DNA of 64,000 nt from DATARH01 sp963847345 (GTDB taxonomy: Bacteria; Pseudomonadota; Alphaproteobacteria; ATCC43930; CGMCC-115725): contig CAWJZU010000014.1 in assembly GCA_963847345.1 (NCBI GenBank), positions 76,371 to 140,370 of the forward strand. The letters run 5' to 3'. Positions 18,944-27,744 of this stretch are shown one piece after another (position 1 is the first letter of the stretch; each line of letters starts with the position of its first letter). The translations under genes and the position numbers were made by a program. The notes below the pieces were generated by a model. The model was not told the DNA's origin. It saw only the letters and a program-made list of their open reading frames with translations, and did not search any database.

Positions 18944-19200
18944 CGGTGTTCGTGCTTGCCGTCTTCGTCGGCTACTACGTCGTTTGGCGCGTCACTCCGG
19001 CGCTGCATTCGCCGCTGATGAGCGTCACCAACGCGGTGTCGAGCGTCATCATCGTCGGTGCGATGATCGCGGCCGGTCCGGCCGAGTTCGGTTTTGCCAA
19101 GATCATGGGCTTCATCGCGGTAACGCTGGCGGCGGTGAACATCTTCGGCGGGTTCATCGTGACGCAGCGCATGCTGCAGATGTTCCAGCGCAAACGGTAG
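18793..19200 (+). CDS. pntAB: NAD(P) transhydrogenase subunit alpha 2 (PntAB)
   Basis: 135 aa membrane subunit. A polar N-terminus of about 45 residues precedes several membrane helices: PFIYQLTVFVLAVFVGYYVVW, AVSSVIIVGAMIAAG and IMGFIAVTLAAVNIFGGFIV, ending QRMLQMFQRKR as in alphaproteobacterial PntAB. With PntB it forms the proton channel (domain II). ATG 18793 follows TTACGGAGAAACA. The split alpha subunit (PntAA + PntAB) is typical of alphaproteobacteria such as Rhodospirillum. Confidence 0.93.
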   Translation: MADPVLLAPRAGELAGNAEALARNLDELSRQLALATEPVMHGGAPFIYQLTVFVLAVFVGYYVVWRVTPALHSPLMSVTNAVSSVIIVGAMIAAGPAEFGFAKIMGFIAVTLAAVNIFGGFIVTQRMLQMFQRKR

Positions 19201-19231
19201 CGGGCGCCAAGGTCAAGCCCAAGGTCAATCG

Positions 19232-20623
19232 ATGAGCGAGAACCTCTCGGCGTTCCTGTACCTGGTCGCCTCGATCTGTTTCATCATGGCCCTGCGCGGG
19301 CTGTCCTCGCCGGAAACGGCGCGAGGCGGCAATTTCTACGGCATCGCCGGCATGGCGATCGCGATTCTGACGACGTTTTTCACGCCGCAGGTGATCAGCC
19401 CGTGGCTGATCCTGGTCGGCATTCTGATCGGCGGCGCGATCGGGACCTATATCGCCTGGCGAATTCAGATGACGGCATTGCCGCAGCTGGTCGCCGGGTT
19501 TCACAGCCTGGTGGGGCTCGCCGCCGTCTGTGTCGCGATCGCGGCGTTTGTCGCGCCGGAAGCCTACGGCATCGGCATAAGAGGCAACATTCACGGGTCG
19601 AGCCTCGCCGAAATGGCGATCGGGCTGACGATCGGTGCGATCACGTTCACCGGCTCGATCGTCGCATTCGCCAAGCTGCAGGGCCTCGTAACCGGCCGAC
19701 CGCTGATCTTTCCGTTTCAGCATCCGCTTAACGCCGCGTTGGGCGTCTTGATCATCGCGCTGATCGTTATTTTTGTACTCGGCGAATCGCCGATCGCGTT
19801 CACGCTGCTGGTACTGCTGTCGCTCTTGTTCGGGTTCTTGCTGATCGTGCCGATCGGCGGCGCCGATATGCCGGTCGTCATCTCGATGCTGAATTCGTAT
19901 TCGGGCTGGGCCGCCTGCGGCATCGGGTTCACGTTGGGAAACAGCCTCTTGATCATTACCGGCGCGCTGGTCGGGTCGTCGGGCGCGATCCTCAGCTACG
20001 TCATGTGCAAGGGGATGAACCGCTCGATCTTCAACGTCATTCTCGGCGGGTTCGGCGGAGAGGCGACGGTGGCGGCGGGTGCCGGAGCCGGCGACCGTGC
20101 CGTCAAGTCAGGCAGCGCCGAAGATGCCGCCTTCATCATGAAAAACGCCGGGTCGGTAATCATTGTGCCGGGCTACGGCATGGCGGTGGCGCAGGCGCAG
20201 CATGCATTGCGCGAAATGGCCGACTTCCTCAAGCGCGAGGGAGTCAAGGTCAGCTACGCGATCCACCCGGTCGCCGGGCGCATGCCGGGTCATATGAACG
20301 TGCTGCTGGCCGAGGCCAATGTGCCTTATGACGAGGTCTTCGAACTCGACGAGATCAACCGCGACTTCGCCTCGACCGACGTCGCGTTTGTGATCGGGGC
20401 GAACGATGTGACAAACCCGGCCGCGAAGACCGACCCCTCGTCGCCGATCTATGGCATGCCGATCCTCGATGTCGAGCGTGCCCGCACCGTGCTGTTCGTC
20501 AAACGCTCGATGGCGTCGGGCTATGCCGGTGTCGAGAACGAGCTGTTCTATCGCGACAACACGATGATGCTGTTCGGCGACGCCAAGAAGATGTGCGAGG
20601 ACATCGTCAAGGCGCTGGATTAG
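19232..20623 (+). CDS. pntB: NAD(P) transhydrogenase subunit beta (PntB)
   Basis: 463 aa. About eight membrane helices fill the first 260 residues, followed by the NADP(H)-binding domain III with VIIVPGYGMAVAQAQHALREM, YAIHPVAGRMPGHMNVLLAEA, FVIGANDVTNPAAKTDP and RSMASGYAGVENELF, all signatures of PntB. Couples proton entry to hydride transfer from NADH to NADP+, supplying NADPH. It lies 31 bases after pntAB. Full length, no anomalies. Confidence 0.96.
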   Translation: MSENLSAFLYLVASICFIMALRGLSSPETARGGNFYGIAGMAIAILTTFFTPQVISPWLILVGILIGGAIGTYIAWRIQMTALPQLVAGFHSLVGLAAVCVAIAAFVAPEAYGIGIRGNIHGSSLAEMAIGLTIGAITFTGSIVAFAKLQGLVTGRPLIFPFQHPLNAALGVLIIALIVIFVLGESPIAFTLLVLLSLLFGFLLIVPIGGADMPVVISMLNSYSGWAACGIGFTLGNSLLIITGALVGSSGAILSYVMCKGMNRSIFNVILGGFGGEATVAAGAGAGDRAVKSGSAEDAAFIMKNAGSVIIVPGYGMAVAQAQHALREMADFLKREGVKVSYAIHPVAGRMPGHMNVLLAEANVPYDEVFELDEINRDFASTDVAFVIGANDVTNPAAKTDPSSPIYGMPILDVERARTVLFVKRSMASGYAGVENELFYRDNTMMLFGDAKKMCEDIVKALD

Positions 20624-20681
20624 GCGGCGGTCGCCTTCGCCGACGGAACGCGGGCGGAACTTCGGGCCGGAAGAGGCGGTG

Positions 20682-21029
20682 ATGAGTTGGGCATACGTTC
20701 TGCCGATCCTGCTGCTGCTCTGCTCGAACGTATTCATGACCTTCGCCTGGTACGGCCAGCTGCGCTTTCCGGGCGTGGCGCTGTGGATCGTCATACCGGT
20801 GAGCTGGGGCATTGCGCTTTTCGAGTATTGCCTCGCGGTGCCCGCCAACCGCATCGGCTACACGGTCTATTCCGGCGCCCAGCTAAAGGTTATCCAGGAA
20901 ATCATTACGATCTCGGTTTTTGCCGTATTCGCCGTGCTGTACCTGGGCGAGTCGCTCCGCTGGAACCATTTGGCCGCATTCGGATGCCTAGTGATGGCGG
21001 CTTTTTTTACATTCCACCGATGGTCATAG
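20682..21029 (+). CDS. DMT-superfamily small membrane protein (DUF486)
   Basis: 115 aa with four predicted membrane helices (WAYVLPILLLLCSNVFMTFAW, VALWIVIPVSWGIALFEYCLA, IITISVFAVFAVLYLGESL, HLAAFGCLVMAAFFTFHRWS). The segment CLAVPANRIGYTVYSGAQLK is diagnostic for DUF486 proteins, whose function is unknown. ATG 20682 is preferred because AGAGG lies five bases upstream. It sits 58 bases after pntB and may be co-transcribed, but the conserved link is weak. Confidence 0.85.
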   Translation: MSWAYVLPILLLLCSNVFMTFAWYGQLRFPGVALWIVIPVSWGIALFEYCLAVPANRIGYTVYSGAQLKVIQEIITISVFAVFAVLYLGESLRWNHLAAFGCLVMAAFFTFHRWS

Positions 21030-21104
21030 CGGCTGCCACACGAAGAATGGGCGTCGGCGGCGGATCGGCGGGCGTTCGACCGCTCCCCCGCCGATCCGCG
21101 GCGC

Positions 21105-22670
21105 TCAGTTGGCTTTTTCCTTGATTTCCACATCCTCGTAGGACGGGAACGGGTCGAGCCATACGTCGCCGATCGTGTGCTTAGTCACTTTCGGCCCGAT
21201 CCCGTTCAGCGTGCGCAAATCCATGACGGGCGCGAACATCGTGCGGTCGATGCTCAGCTGCTGGATCTTGTACAGGATTTGCTCGCGTTTTTTAGCGTCG
21301 CGCTCCTTGGCCTGCTCCAGGTAGAGTTCGTCGAGGTCGGGATAGCCGCCGGAGGCGTATTCGCCCTTTGAATATATGAAGGATTCGACCCGGCTCGCGG
21401 CGTTGCCCGGACTTCCCGACGCAACCATGTAGATGGCCGGAAGCTTTTTCTCGCGCCAATTCGCGTAGAACGTGGCGCGCTCCATCTGTCGCAGCCGCAC
21501 CCGGATCCCGACCGCGTTGAGGTCGTTGACAACCGCGTCGGCGACCGTCGGGAAGCCGGGGATCGCGGCGAATTCGCCGGCATCGAAGCCCTTCGGATAA
21601 CCGGCTTCGGCGAGCAATTCCTGGGCCTTCTTTGGGTCATAGGGCACCGGCTCGACCTGCAACGCGTAATCCATGACGCGTGGCACGATGACCCCGGCCG
21701 GCGGGCAGAACCCGAGGCACGCGGCCTGGTTGATCGCCGTGCGGTTCAACGCGTAGTTGACCGCGTCGCGCACGCGCTTGTCGTGCCACGGCGATTTCGG
21801 GTCCCACTGATGCGGAAACTCGATCCAGAAGATCGACGCGTGCTTCGATGGGACGATTTGCACCCCATCCTTCTGCAGCCCCTCGGCGTCGGGGCCGTCG
21901 AGCGTGATGCTGATATCGGATTCGCCGGTGCGCACCATCAGCGCCCGGGTCGTCGCCTCCGGCGCGCTGCGCATCACCAATGTCTTCACGTTCGGGACCT
22001 TGCGCCAATAATCGGTATTGGCTTCAAGCACGACTTCGATGCCCGGCTTTGTGCTGACGAATTTGTACGGGCCGGCGCCGATCGGGTGCTTCTTGAAACC
22101 GTCATCTCCGACTTCGGTCATGTATTTCTTCGGAAGGACAAGCCCCGCGCCGCTCGCCGGCGTTCCATAGAAGGTCATGAAATCGGGCCACGGCTCCTTT
22201 AGAAGGAAACGAACGGTCCGCGGATCGACGATTTCGACGTCCTTGACGCGGTCGTGCAGCGTGCTCGCCGCAGCGCCCTTGTAGCGGTCGAAGCTGAACT
22301 TGACATCTTCGGCCGTGAGGGGGTCGCCATTATGGAATTTCAGGTTAGGCCGCAGCTTGAATTCGTAGGTCAGGCCGTCCTCGCTCTCGCTCCAGGATTC
22401 GGCGAGGCTCGGGCCCATATTGTGTCCGGGATAGGGGCGTACCAGCGCGTCATGGATCGCGTAAAGCATGCCAAACGGCGTGATCTGCGGCGGCGCGCTG
22501 GACGGATCGAACCAGCTCGGCGCGATCGTCACGTGCCAGGCCATCACGACCTGCCCGGAGGGGTCCTTCGCGCCGGCCGGCGCGAACGCGCCGCCGCCAA
22601 CCGCCAACAGCCCGGCCAGTACCGAGCCCAGGATCGCACGGCGCGCGTGCCGAGCGCTCAACAAACCCAT
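21105..22670 (-). CDS. peptide/nickel-type ABC transporter substrate-binding protein (SBP_bac_5)
   Basis: 521 aa. Cleavable signal (RRAILGSVLAGLLAVGGGAFAPAGA), then a family 5 extracellular binding protein: VKFSFDRYKG, HPIGAGPYKFVSTKPG, VRDAVNYALNRTAINQA, PYDPKKAQELLAEAGYPKGF and a C-terminal KREQILYKIQQLSIDRTMFAP. Such proteins bind oligopeptides, opines or related cations/peptides in the periplasm. ATG 22670 has GGAGAT five bases upstream. No permease or ATPase genes are adjacent. It is clearly paralogous to the protein at 60434-62023, sharing EPWPDFMTFY and IGAGPYKFVS. Confidence 0.88.
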   Translation of the reverse strand: MGLLSARHARRAILGSVLAGLLAVGGGAFAPAGAKDPSGQVVMAWHVTIAPSWFDPSSAPPQITPFGMLYAIHDALVRPYPGHNMGPSLAESWSESEDGLTYEFKLRPNLKFHNGDPLTAEDVKFSFDRYKGAAASTLHDRVKDVEIVDPRTVRFLLKEPWPDFMTFYGTPASGAGLVLPKKYMTEVGDDGFKKHPIGAGPYKFVSTKPGIEVVLEANTDYWRKVPNVKTLVMRSAPEATTRALMVRTGESDISITLDGPDAEGLQKDGVQIVPSKHASIFWIEFPHQWDPKSPWHDKRVRDAVNYALNRTAINQAACLGFCPPAGVIVPRVMDYALQVEPVPYDPKKAQELLAEAGYPKGFDAGEFAAIPGFPTVADAVVNDLNAVGIRVRLRQMERATFYANWREKKLPAIYMVASGSPGNAASRVESFIYSKGEYASGGYPDLDELYLEQAKERDAKKREQILYKIQQLSIDRTMFAPVMDLRTLNGIGPKVTKHTIGDVWLDPFPSYEDVEIKEKAN

Positions 22671-22812
22671 GAGAATCTCCTTATTGCGGCGACTGCGCCG
22701 CTGCCAAATCGCGGGCCTCGGTCGGCGGGCCCCGGGGCGTGCCATGTACGATGATCGGGCGGGGACGGCAACACGGCTCGCGACCCGAAGCAGCACCTTT
22801 GGGCGGGTCCTG

Positions 22813-24099
22813 CTATGCGCGTGGCGCGACTGAACCCGGCTGCCGGGCGGCCAGGGCCGCGGCGATGCTGAGCCCCGCGAGCAGCGCGAAGCATTGCAGC
22901 GACGCCGTGTAGTTGCCGGTCAGGTCGTGCAGCGCGCCCGAGAACACCGGCCCCACGGCCTGGGCGAGCACCTGCGCCGGCAGCGCGATGCCGCGGATCG
23001 CGCCGAAATGCGCGCGCCCGAAATAATCGGCCCAGGCGATCGGCAGCAACGTCAGGATTGCGCCGATGCCGAAGCCGAACACGCCGGCCGCGAGATAGCC
23101 CGCGAGCGCGGTTTCCACCCCGAGCAGCAGTAGAACACCGAGCGTCAGGATCGCCCCCGTTGCGGCCAGCGGATAGCGGATCGGCACCGCTCGCGGCAAC
23201 GCGCCGCAGGCCAGTGTCCCAAGCGCCGACGTCAACGAAAACGTGCTGACGATCGTCGCGGCTATCGTCGGGTCAATGCCGCGCTCGATCAGAAACGGCG
23301 CCTGGTGCAGGCTGACACCGGCCTGTACCGGGTAAACCAGGACGGTGAAGAGCAGCAGCAGCCAGAACGCGCTAGTCCCGACCGCCTGCTGCCGCGAATA
23401 GGCCGGCTCCGCGATGCCGCCGCCGCGGGTGCCGGCGGCAGCGGCGTTACTCCTCGGAGCAGGCGCACCGTCGGGCACCAACCCGAGATCCTCCGGGCGA
23501 CGCACCAGAAACAGCCAGATCGGGACGAACCCGACCAGCAGCGTGATCGCGCCGATCGCCAGCCAGCCGGCGCGCCAGCCGTCGGCAACGATCGCGAATT
23601 GCGCGACCAGCGGCATCGCAACCAGCCCCGCGGCTTGCGCCAAAGTGAGGATTGAACTGGCCTGCGTCCGCCGTCGCACGAACCAGTTGTTCAGCGCGCC
23701 GTAAAGCCCGAGTTCGAACGGCGCAGCCCAGTTCATCCGCGCCACACAGAACAGCAGGTAGAACACCAGCAGCGACGGGGTCAGCGACAGCAGCATCAGC
23801 AGCACACTGTTGACCAGCACCGCCGCGCACAGCACGAGCCGCGACCCGCGCCGGTCGAGCACCGGCCCGATCAGCGGCGCTGCGATCGCCGCCAGCAGGC
23901 CGCCGAGCGAGGCCGCTCCGGACAGCGCGGTGCGCGACCAGCCGAAGTCGCGGGTCAGCGGCTCGACAAAGATCGACAAGGTCGCGACCGCCGGCCCCTG
24001 CCGCGCAAATCCGGCGCAGCACAGGCCGGCGAGCACGATCCAGCCGTAGAACACCGGCAGACGGACGCTAAGCAATCCCGGCAGTATCGGCACGCTCAT
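22813..24099 (-). CDS. MFS transporter (monocarboxylate/oxalate-formate antiporter type)
   Basis: 428 aa with about twelve membrane helices in two halves separated by a loop at residues ~195-225 (APAPRSNAAAAGTRGGG). MFS-specific features are the DRRGSRLVL loop between helices 2 and 3 and the paired GWSRTALSGAASLGG and ALPRAVPIRYPLAATGA. ATG 24099 is chosen; the frame is open further upstream but the extra residues look non-coding. Similar proteins export or exchange organic acids; the substrate is unknown. It is 142 bases downstream of the binding-protein start, on the same strand. Confidence 0.85.
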   Translation of the reverse strand: MSVPILPGLLSVRLPVFYGWIVLAGLCCAGFARQGPAVATLSIFVEPLTRDFGWSRTALSGAASLGGLLAAIAAPLIGPVLDRRGSRLVLCAAVLVNSVLLMLLSLTPSLLVFYLLFCVARMNWAAPFELGLYGALNNWFVRRRTQASSILTLAQAAGLVAMPLVAQFAIVADGWRAGWLAIGAITLLVGFVPIWLFLVRRPEDLGLVPDGAPAPRSNAAAAGTRGGGIAEPAYSRQQAVGTSAFWLLLLFTVLVYPVQAGVSLHQAPFLIERGIDPTIAATIVSTFSLTSALGTLACGALPRAVPIRYPLAATGAILTLGVLLLLGVETALAGYLAAGVFGFGIGAILTLLPIAWADYFGRAHFGAIRGIALPAQVLAQAVGPVFSGALHDLTGNYTASLQCFALLAGLSIAAALAARQPGSVAPRA

Positions 24100-24228
24100 C
24101 AACCCCGGGCGGCAGCGAATAGCGGGAATGCCGTCACAGCCGATCTTCGTCCAGGCATGCAGCGCACGACCGCGGTATGAACACCGACAGTTCGGTGCGC
24201 GTGTTTGTCGAGAAGGCATTGCGTGATT

Positions 24229-24306
24229 TGGGGCGAGTGATGGGATTCGAACCCACGACATCCAGATCCACAATCTGGCGCTCTAACCGACTGAGCTACA
24301 CCCGCC
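24229..24306 (-). tRNA. tRNA-His (GTG)
   Basis: On the minus strand the sequence begins GGCGGGTGTAGCTCAG and folds as a cloverleaf with anticodon loop TTGTGGA (GTG) and T-arm GTGGGTTCGAATCCCAT. Position -1 is G facing the discriminator C, the identity element of tRNA-His, and CCA is encoded (A at 24229). Confidence 0.95.
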
Positions 24307-24406
24307 GTTGCGTTTCAGGTAGCGAATCGGCCGGGCAGCGTCAAGTTTGCCCCAGCTTTTGGGCCGGTCCTTTTTCTTGCTCGATTGCTTCCCACCTCTG
24401 CGCGTG

Positions 24407-25987
24407 ATGGGATCGGTGCCGTCAGCTGCAGATCCGGGCGACGCGTGGCGGCGGCATGCGCTGTTGCCGCCGGCCGAGATGGCCGTGGCCGACCGGTTGG
24501 CGATCGACGGCGGGGTGCCGGGCAGCGTGCTGATGGAGAATGCCGGCCGCGCCGTTGCGGACGCCGTGTCAAGACGGTGGCCGCGGCGGCCGGCGGTGGT
24601 GCTGTGTGGCCCGGGCAACAACGGCGGCGATGGATTTGTTGCGGCCCGATTTCTGGCCGAGCGCGGCTGGCCGGTGCGCGTCGCGCTGCTCGGCGATCGG
24701 CAGGGTCTCAAGGGCGACGCCGCGATCGCCGCCGGACGGTGGACCGGCCCGGTCGAACCGCTCGCGACGGCCGTCTTGAACGGCGCCGGGCTTGTTGTCG
24801 ATGCCATGTTCGGGGCGGGGCTGGCGCGGCAGGTTGATGGCACTCCCCGCGAGGTGATCGCCGCGCTCCAGCCTGGCGTGCCGGTGGTCGCGATCGACGT
24901 GCCGAGCGGCGTTGACGGCGCCAGCGGCGAGGTTCGCGGCATCGCGCCGCGCGCGGCGCTGACAGTGACGTTCTTTCGCCGCAAGCCCGGACATCTGTTG
25001 CTGCCGGGGCGGGAATTGTGCGGCGAGACCGTGCTTGCGCCGATCGGCATCCCGGCCTCGGTTCTGGCTAATTTGGCGCCGCTTGTTGCGGCCAATCACC
25101 CGGATTGGTGGTCGCCGCAGTTTCCGTGGCCCGCCCCGGAGAGCCACAAATACACCCGCGGGCACGCGTTGATCGCCGGCGGCGCCGTGATGACCGGCGC
25201 CGCGCGGCTGGCGGCGCGAACCGCGGCGCGGGCCGGCGCCGGCCTGGTTACGGTCGCGGCGCCGGATCCAGCGTTTCCGATCTACGCCGGCGCCCTGACC
25301 GGGGTTATTGTGCAGCCCACGTCCGGGACAGACCGGTTCCGCGAGCTTCTGGCCGACGCACGGCGCAATGCAGTGCTGATCGGCCCCGGCGCCGGCGTCG
25401 GACCGGAGACGCGCGACAAGGTTCTGGCGGCGCTCGCGGCAAGAAAGCGCACCGTTCTCGACGCCGACGCGCTGACGGTGTTCGCCGACGAGAGGCGTAC
25501 GCTGTCCGCGTCGATCCAAACGGACTGCGTGATGACCCCGCACGAGGGCGAGTTCGCTCGCCTGTTCGGACGCGCGATCGACCGACCGGGCGGTGCATCG
25601 CGCGGCAAGCTGGACCGCGCCCGACAGGCGTCGCGCGAGACCGGCGCAGTTGTTCTGCTCAAGGGCAACGACACGGTGATAGCCGCCCCCGACGGTCGCG
25701 CCGCGATCAACGAGCGGGCGCCGCCGGAACTCGCGACGGCCGGCTCGGGCGATGCGCTGGCCGGGATTGTGCTCGGTCTCTTGGCGCAGGGCATGCCGGC
25801 CTTCGAGGCCGCCGCCGCCGCCGTGTGGCTGCATGCCGAGGCCGCGCGCCGGGTGGGGCCCGGCCTTGTCGCCGAGGATCTGGTCGATTCTCTACCGGCC
25901 GTGCTTTGCTTGCTAAAGAACCGTCGCCGTGCCGCGCGGCCCGGCGTAATCTGCGGCGATCGGTACAGCAAAAACGGGCAGCTATGA
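24407..25987 (+). CDS. nnrD: bifunctional NAD(P)H-hydrate epimerase / ADP-dependent dehydratase
   Basis: 526 aa fusion that repairs hydrated NADH/NADPH. The N-terminal YjeF_N epimerase holds VLCGPGNNGGDGFVAARFLA and DAMFGAGLAR; the C-terminal ribokinase-like dehydratase holds KYTRGHALIAGGAVMTGAARL, CVMTPHEGEFARLF and ATAGSGDALAGIVLGLLA (ATP-site GSGDAL). The start is ATG 24407, as residues upstream do not fit. Its TGA overlaps the ATG of the malonyl-CoA decarboxylase gene (ATGA), so the two are translationally coupled, which is an unusual pairing. The symbol nnrD is used for the fused gene; the N-terminal activity is NnrE. Confidence 0.93.
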   Translation: MGSVPSAADPGDAWRRHALLPPAEMAVADRLAIDGGVPGSVLMENAGRAVADAVSRRWPRRPAVVLCGPGNNGGDGFVAARFLAERGWPVRVALLGDRQGLKGDAAIAAGRWTGPVEPLATAVLNGAGLVVDAMFGAGLARQVDGTPREVIAALQPGVPVVAIDVPSGVDGASGEVRGIAPRAALTVTFFRRKPGHLLLPGRELCGETVLAPIGIPASVLANLAPLVAANHPDWWSPQFPWPAPESHKYTRGHALIAGGAVMTGAARLAARTAARAGAGLVTVAAPDPAFPIYAGALTGVIVQPTSGTDRFRELLADARRNAVLIGPGAGVGPETRDKVLAALAARKRTVLDADALTVFADERRTLSASIQTDCVMTPHEGEFARLFGRAIDRPGGASRGKLDRARQASRETGAVVLLKGNDTVIAAPDGRAAINERAPPELATAGSGDALAGIVLGLLAQGMPAFEAAAAAVWLHAEAARRVGPGLVAEDLVDSLPAVLCLLKNRRRAARPGVICGDRYSKNGQL

Positions 25988-27423
25988 GCGATCGCGCCGG
26001 CACCGGCTTCTTCGACGGCGTCCTCGACCGCACGATGGCCAATCTGCGCAGCGCCTGGCGCGAAATCGCGCTGTCGGCGCGCGGCGCATTATCGAGCGCG
26101 CCGCGGCCTGACCTGCCGGAAGACGACCTTTCATCGCTGCGCCAACGCATGCTGAACTGTCTCGACGGACGCGGCGGCGAGGTCACGGCGCGGGCGGGCG
26201 CAGCCGAACTCGGCCGCACCTATTTGGCGCTGAACGCGGCCGGTCGCGAGCGCTTTCTGCGGCTGCTGGCGGAAGAGTTCGACACCGATCACGATGCGGT
26301 CGTGGAGCGGTGCAGCGAGGTGCTCCGCGCCGACGACTCCAGCCAGCGCCTGACCGCCGAGCGCGCGCTGCGGATGGCGCTGACGCCGCCGCGCGTGACG
26401 CTGCTGCGGCAGTTCAATGCGCTGCCCGAGGGCGTGAAGTTTCTCGTCGATCGGCGCGCCGAGCTGCTCGACATAGCCGGCCAGGATGCGCGGCTGCGCG
26501 GGCTCGCCGACGATCTGCGCGACCTGCTCGGAAACTGGTTCGATATCGGATTCCTTGAATTGCGGCGCATTACCTGGGAGTCGTCGGCGGCGCTCCTCGA
26601 AAAACTGATCGCCTACGAGGCCGTGCACGAGATCCGCGGCTGGACCGATCTGAAAAACCGGCTCGAGGCCGACCGCCGCTGCTTTGCCTTTTTCCATCCG
26701 CGCATGCCTGACGAGCCGCTGATTTTTGTCGAGGTGGCGCTGGTCTCGGGGATCGCGGGCAACATCCATGCGCTGCTCGACGAGGAGGCGCCGATCGGCA
26801 ACCCGCAGACCGCCGACGCGGCGATCTTCTATTCGATCTCGAACTGCCAAAAAGGGCTGGTCGGCATCAGTTTTGGCGACTTCCTGATTAAGCGGGTCGC
26901 GGATGCGCTGACCGCCGAGCTGCCGCGGCTCAAGACGTTCGCCACCCTGTCGCCGCTGCCGGGCTTTCGTGCCTGGCTGGCGGCAGAGGCTGAGCGCGAC
27001 GACTTTCTGCTCGCAGGGGAGGCGCGGGCCGTGCGCGCTCTCGATGGCGATAGCGACGAAGTGAGCCCGGACCGGCTGTTGCTCCAGCTGTTGGAGCGAC
27101 CCGGCTGGCATCAGGATCCACGCATTGCCGCGGCCTTGCGCGAACCGCTTCTGCGGCTGTCCGCGCGTTATCTGCTGCATGCCCGGGCACCGTCCGGCCG
27201 TGCCCTCGATCCGGTGGCGCATTTTCACCTCAGCAACGGCGCCCGCGTCGAACGGCTGAACTGGCTTGGCGACGTCTCGCCGAAGGGGCTGCGCCAATCG
27301 GCCGGGATCATGGTCAACTATCAGTATCGGCTCGGCGATATCGAGACGAACCACGAGGCGTATCGCGGCGAAGGTCGCGTCGTGGCGGCCTCTTCCGTGC
27401 GCAGCCTCATGCGCGCTGCGTGA
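25984..27423 (+). CDS. malonyl-CoA decarboxylase
   Basis: 479 aa, the length of bacterial MCD. It converts malonyl-CoA to acetyl-CoA and CO2. The N-terminal helical domain includes LLRQFNALPEGVKFLVDRRAE; the catalytic GNAT-like domain shows RRCFAFFHPRMPDEPLIFVEV, the serine region AAIFYSISNCQKGLVGISFG, and the His/Asn-Gly motif PVAHFHLSNGARVERLNW, ending SAGIMVNYQYRLGDIE. These match the catalytic Ser/His of the family. It is coupled by ATGA overlap to the NAD(P)H-hydrate repair gene. No malonate transport or ligase genes adjoin, so it may buffer malonyl-CoA rather than serve a malonate pathway. Confidence 0.92.
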   Translation: MSDRAGTGFFDGVLDRTMANLRSAWREIALSARGALSSAPRPDLPEDDLSSLRQRMLNCLDGRGGEVTARAGAAELGRTYLALNAAGRERFLRLLAEEFDTDHDAVVERCSEVLRADDSSQRLTAERALRMALTPPRVTLLRQFNALPEGVKFLVDRRAELLDIAGQDARLRGLADDLRDLLGNWFDIGFLELRRITWESSAALLEKLIAYEAVHEIRGWTDLKNRLEADRRCFAFFHPRMPDEPLIFVEVALVSGIAGNIHALLDEEAPIGNPQTADAAIFYSISNCQKGLVGISFGDFLIKRVADALTAELPRLKTFATLSPLPGFRAWLAAEAERDDFLLAGEARAVRALDGDSDEVSPDRLLLQLLERPGWHQDPRIAAALREPLLRLSARYLLHARAPSGRALDPVAHFHLSNGARVERLNWLGDVSPKGLRQSAGIMVNYQYRLGDIETNHEAYRGEGRVVAASSVRSLMRAA

Positions 27424-27537
27424 TCTCGCGTCTCGCTATGTTGCAATCCGGCGACTATGTTAGCCGCAACCGGGTCGGAGGGGCGCCGGATCGGAACGCC
27501 GCGGCGGCGTATCGACTTGCCGGTGATACAGCCGGGC

Positions 27538-27622
27538 GCGGGCGTGGCGGAATTGGCAGACGCACTGGATTTAGGTTCCAGCGATGAAGATCGTGGGGGT
27601 TCGAAGTCCCCCGCCCGCACCA
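27538..27622 (+). tRNA. tRNA-Leu (TAG)
   Basis: 85 nt class II tRNA: 5' GCGGGCGTGGCGGAATTGG, anticodon stem-loop CTGGA-TTTAGGT-TCCAG (anticodon TAG), a long variable arm (CGATGAAGATCG), T-arm GGGGGTTCGAAGTCCCC, and encoded CCA at 27620-27622. It stands just upstream of the trigger factor gene, a common alphaproteobacterial arrangement. Confidence 0.97.
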
Positions 27623-27744
27623 TTGGTACCGCTATTGCGTCGCGCGGTGCGGGTGGCGGCGCCGCCGGTTGAGAGATATTCGTGCCGCGGCCACCCCAAA
27701 CCGACGCAAGGGCCGAACCCGACAAGGAATGTGAGCAGGCAGCA

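Noticed and set aside
25105..25983. Long upstream extension of the malonyl-CoA decarboxylase frame
   Set aside because: The extension is an Arg/Gly-rich shadow of the hydrate-repair gene; ATG 25984 with ATGA overlap is the natural start.
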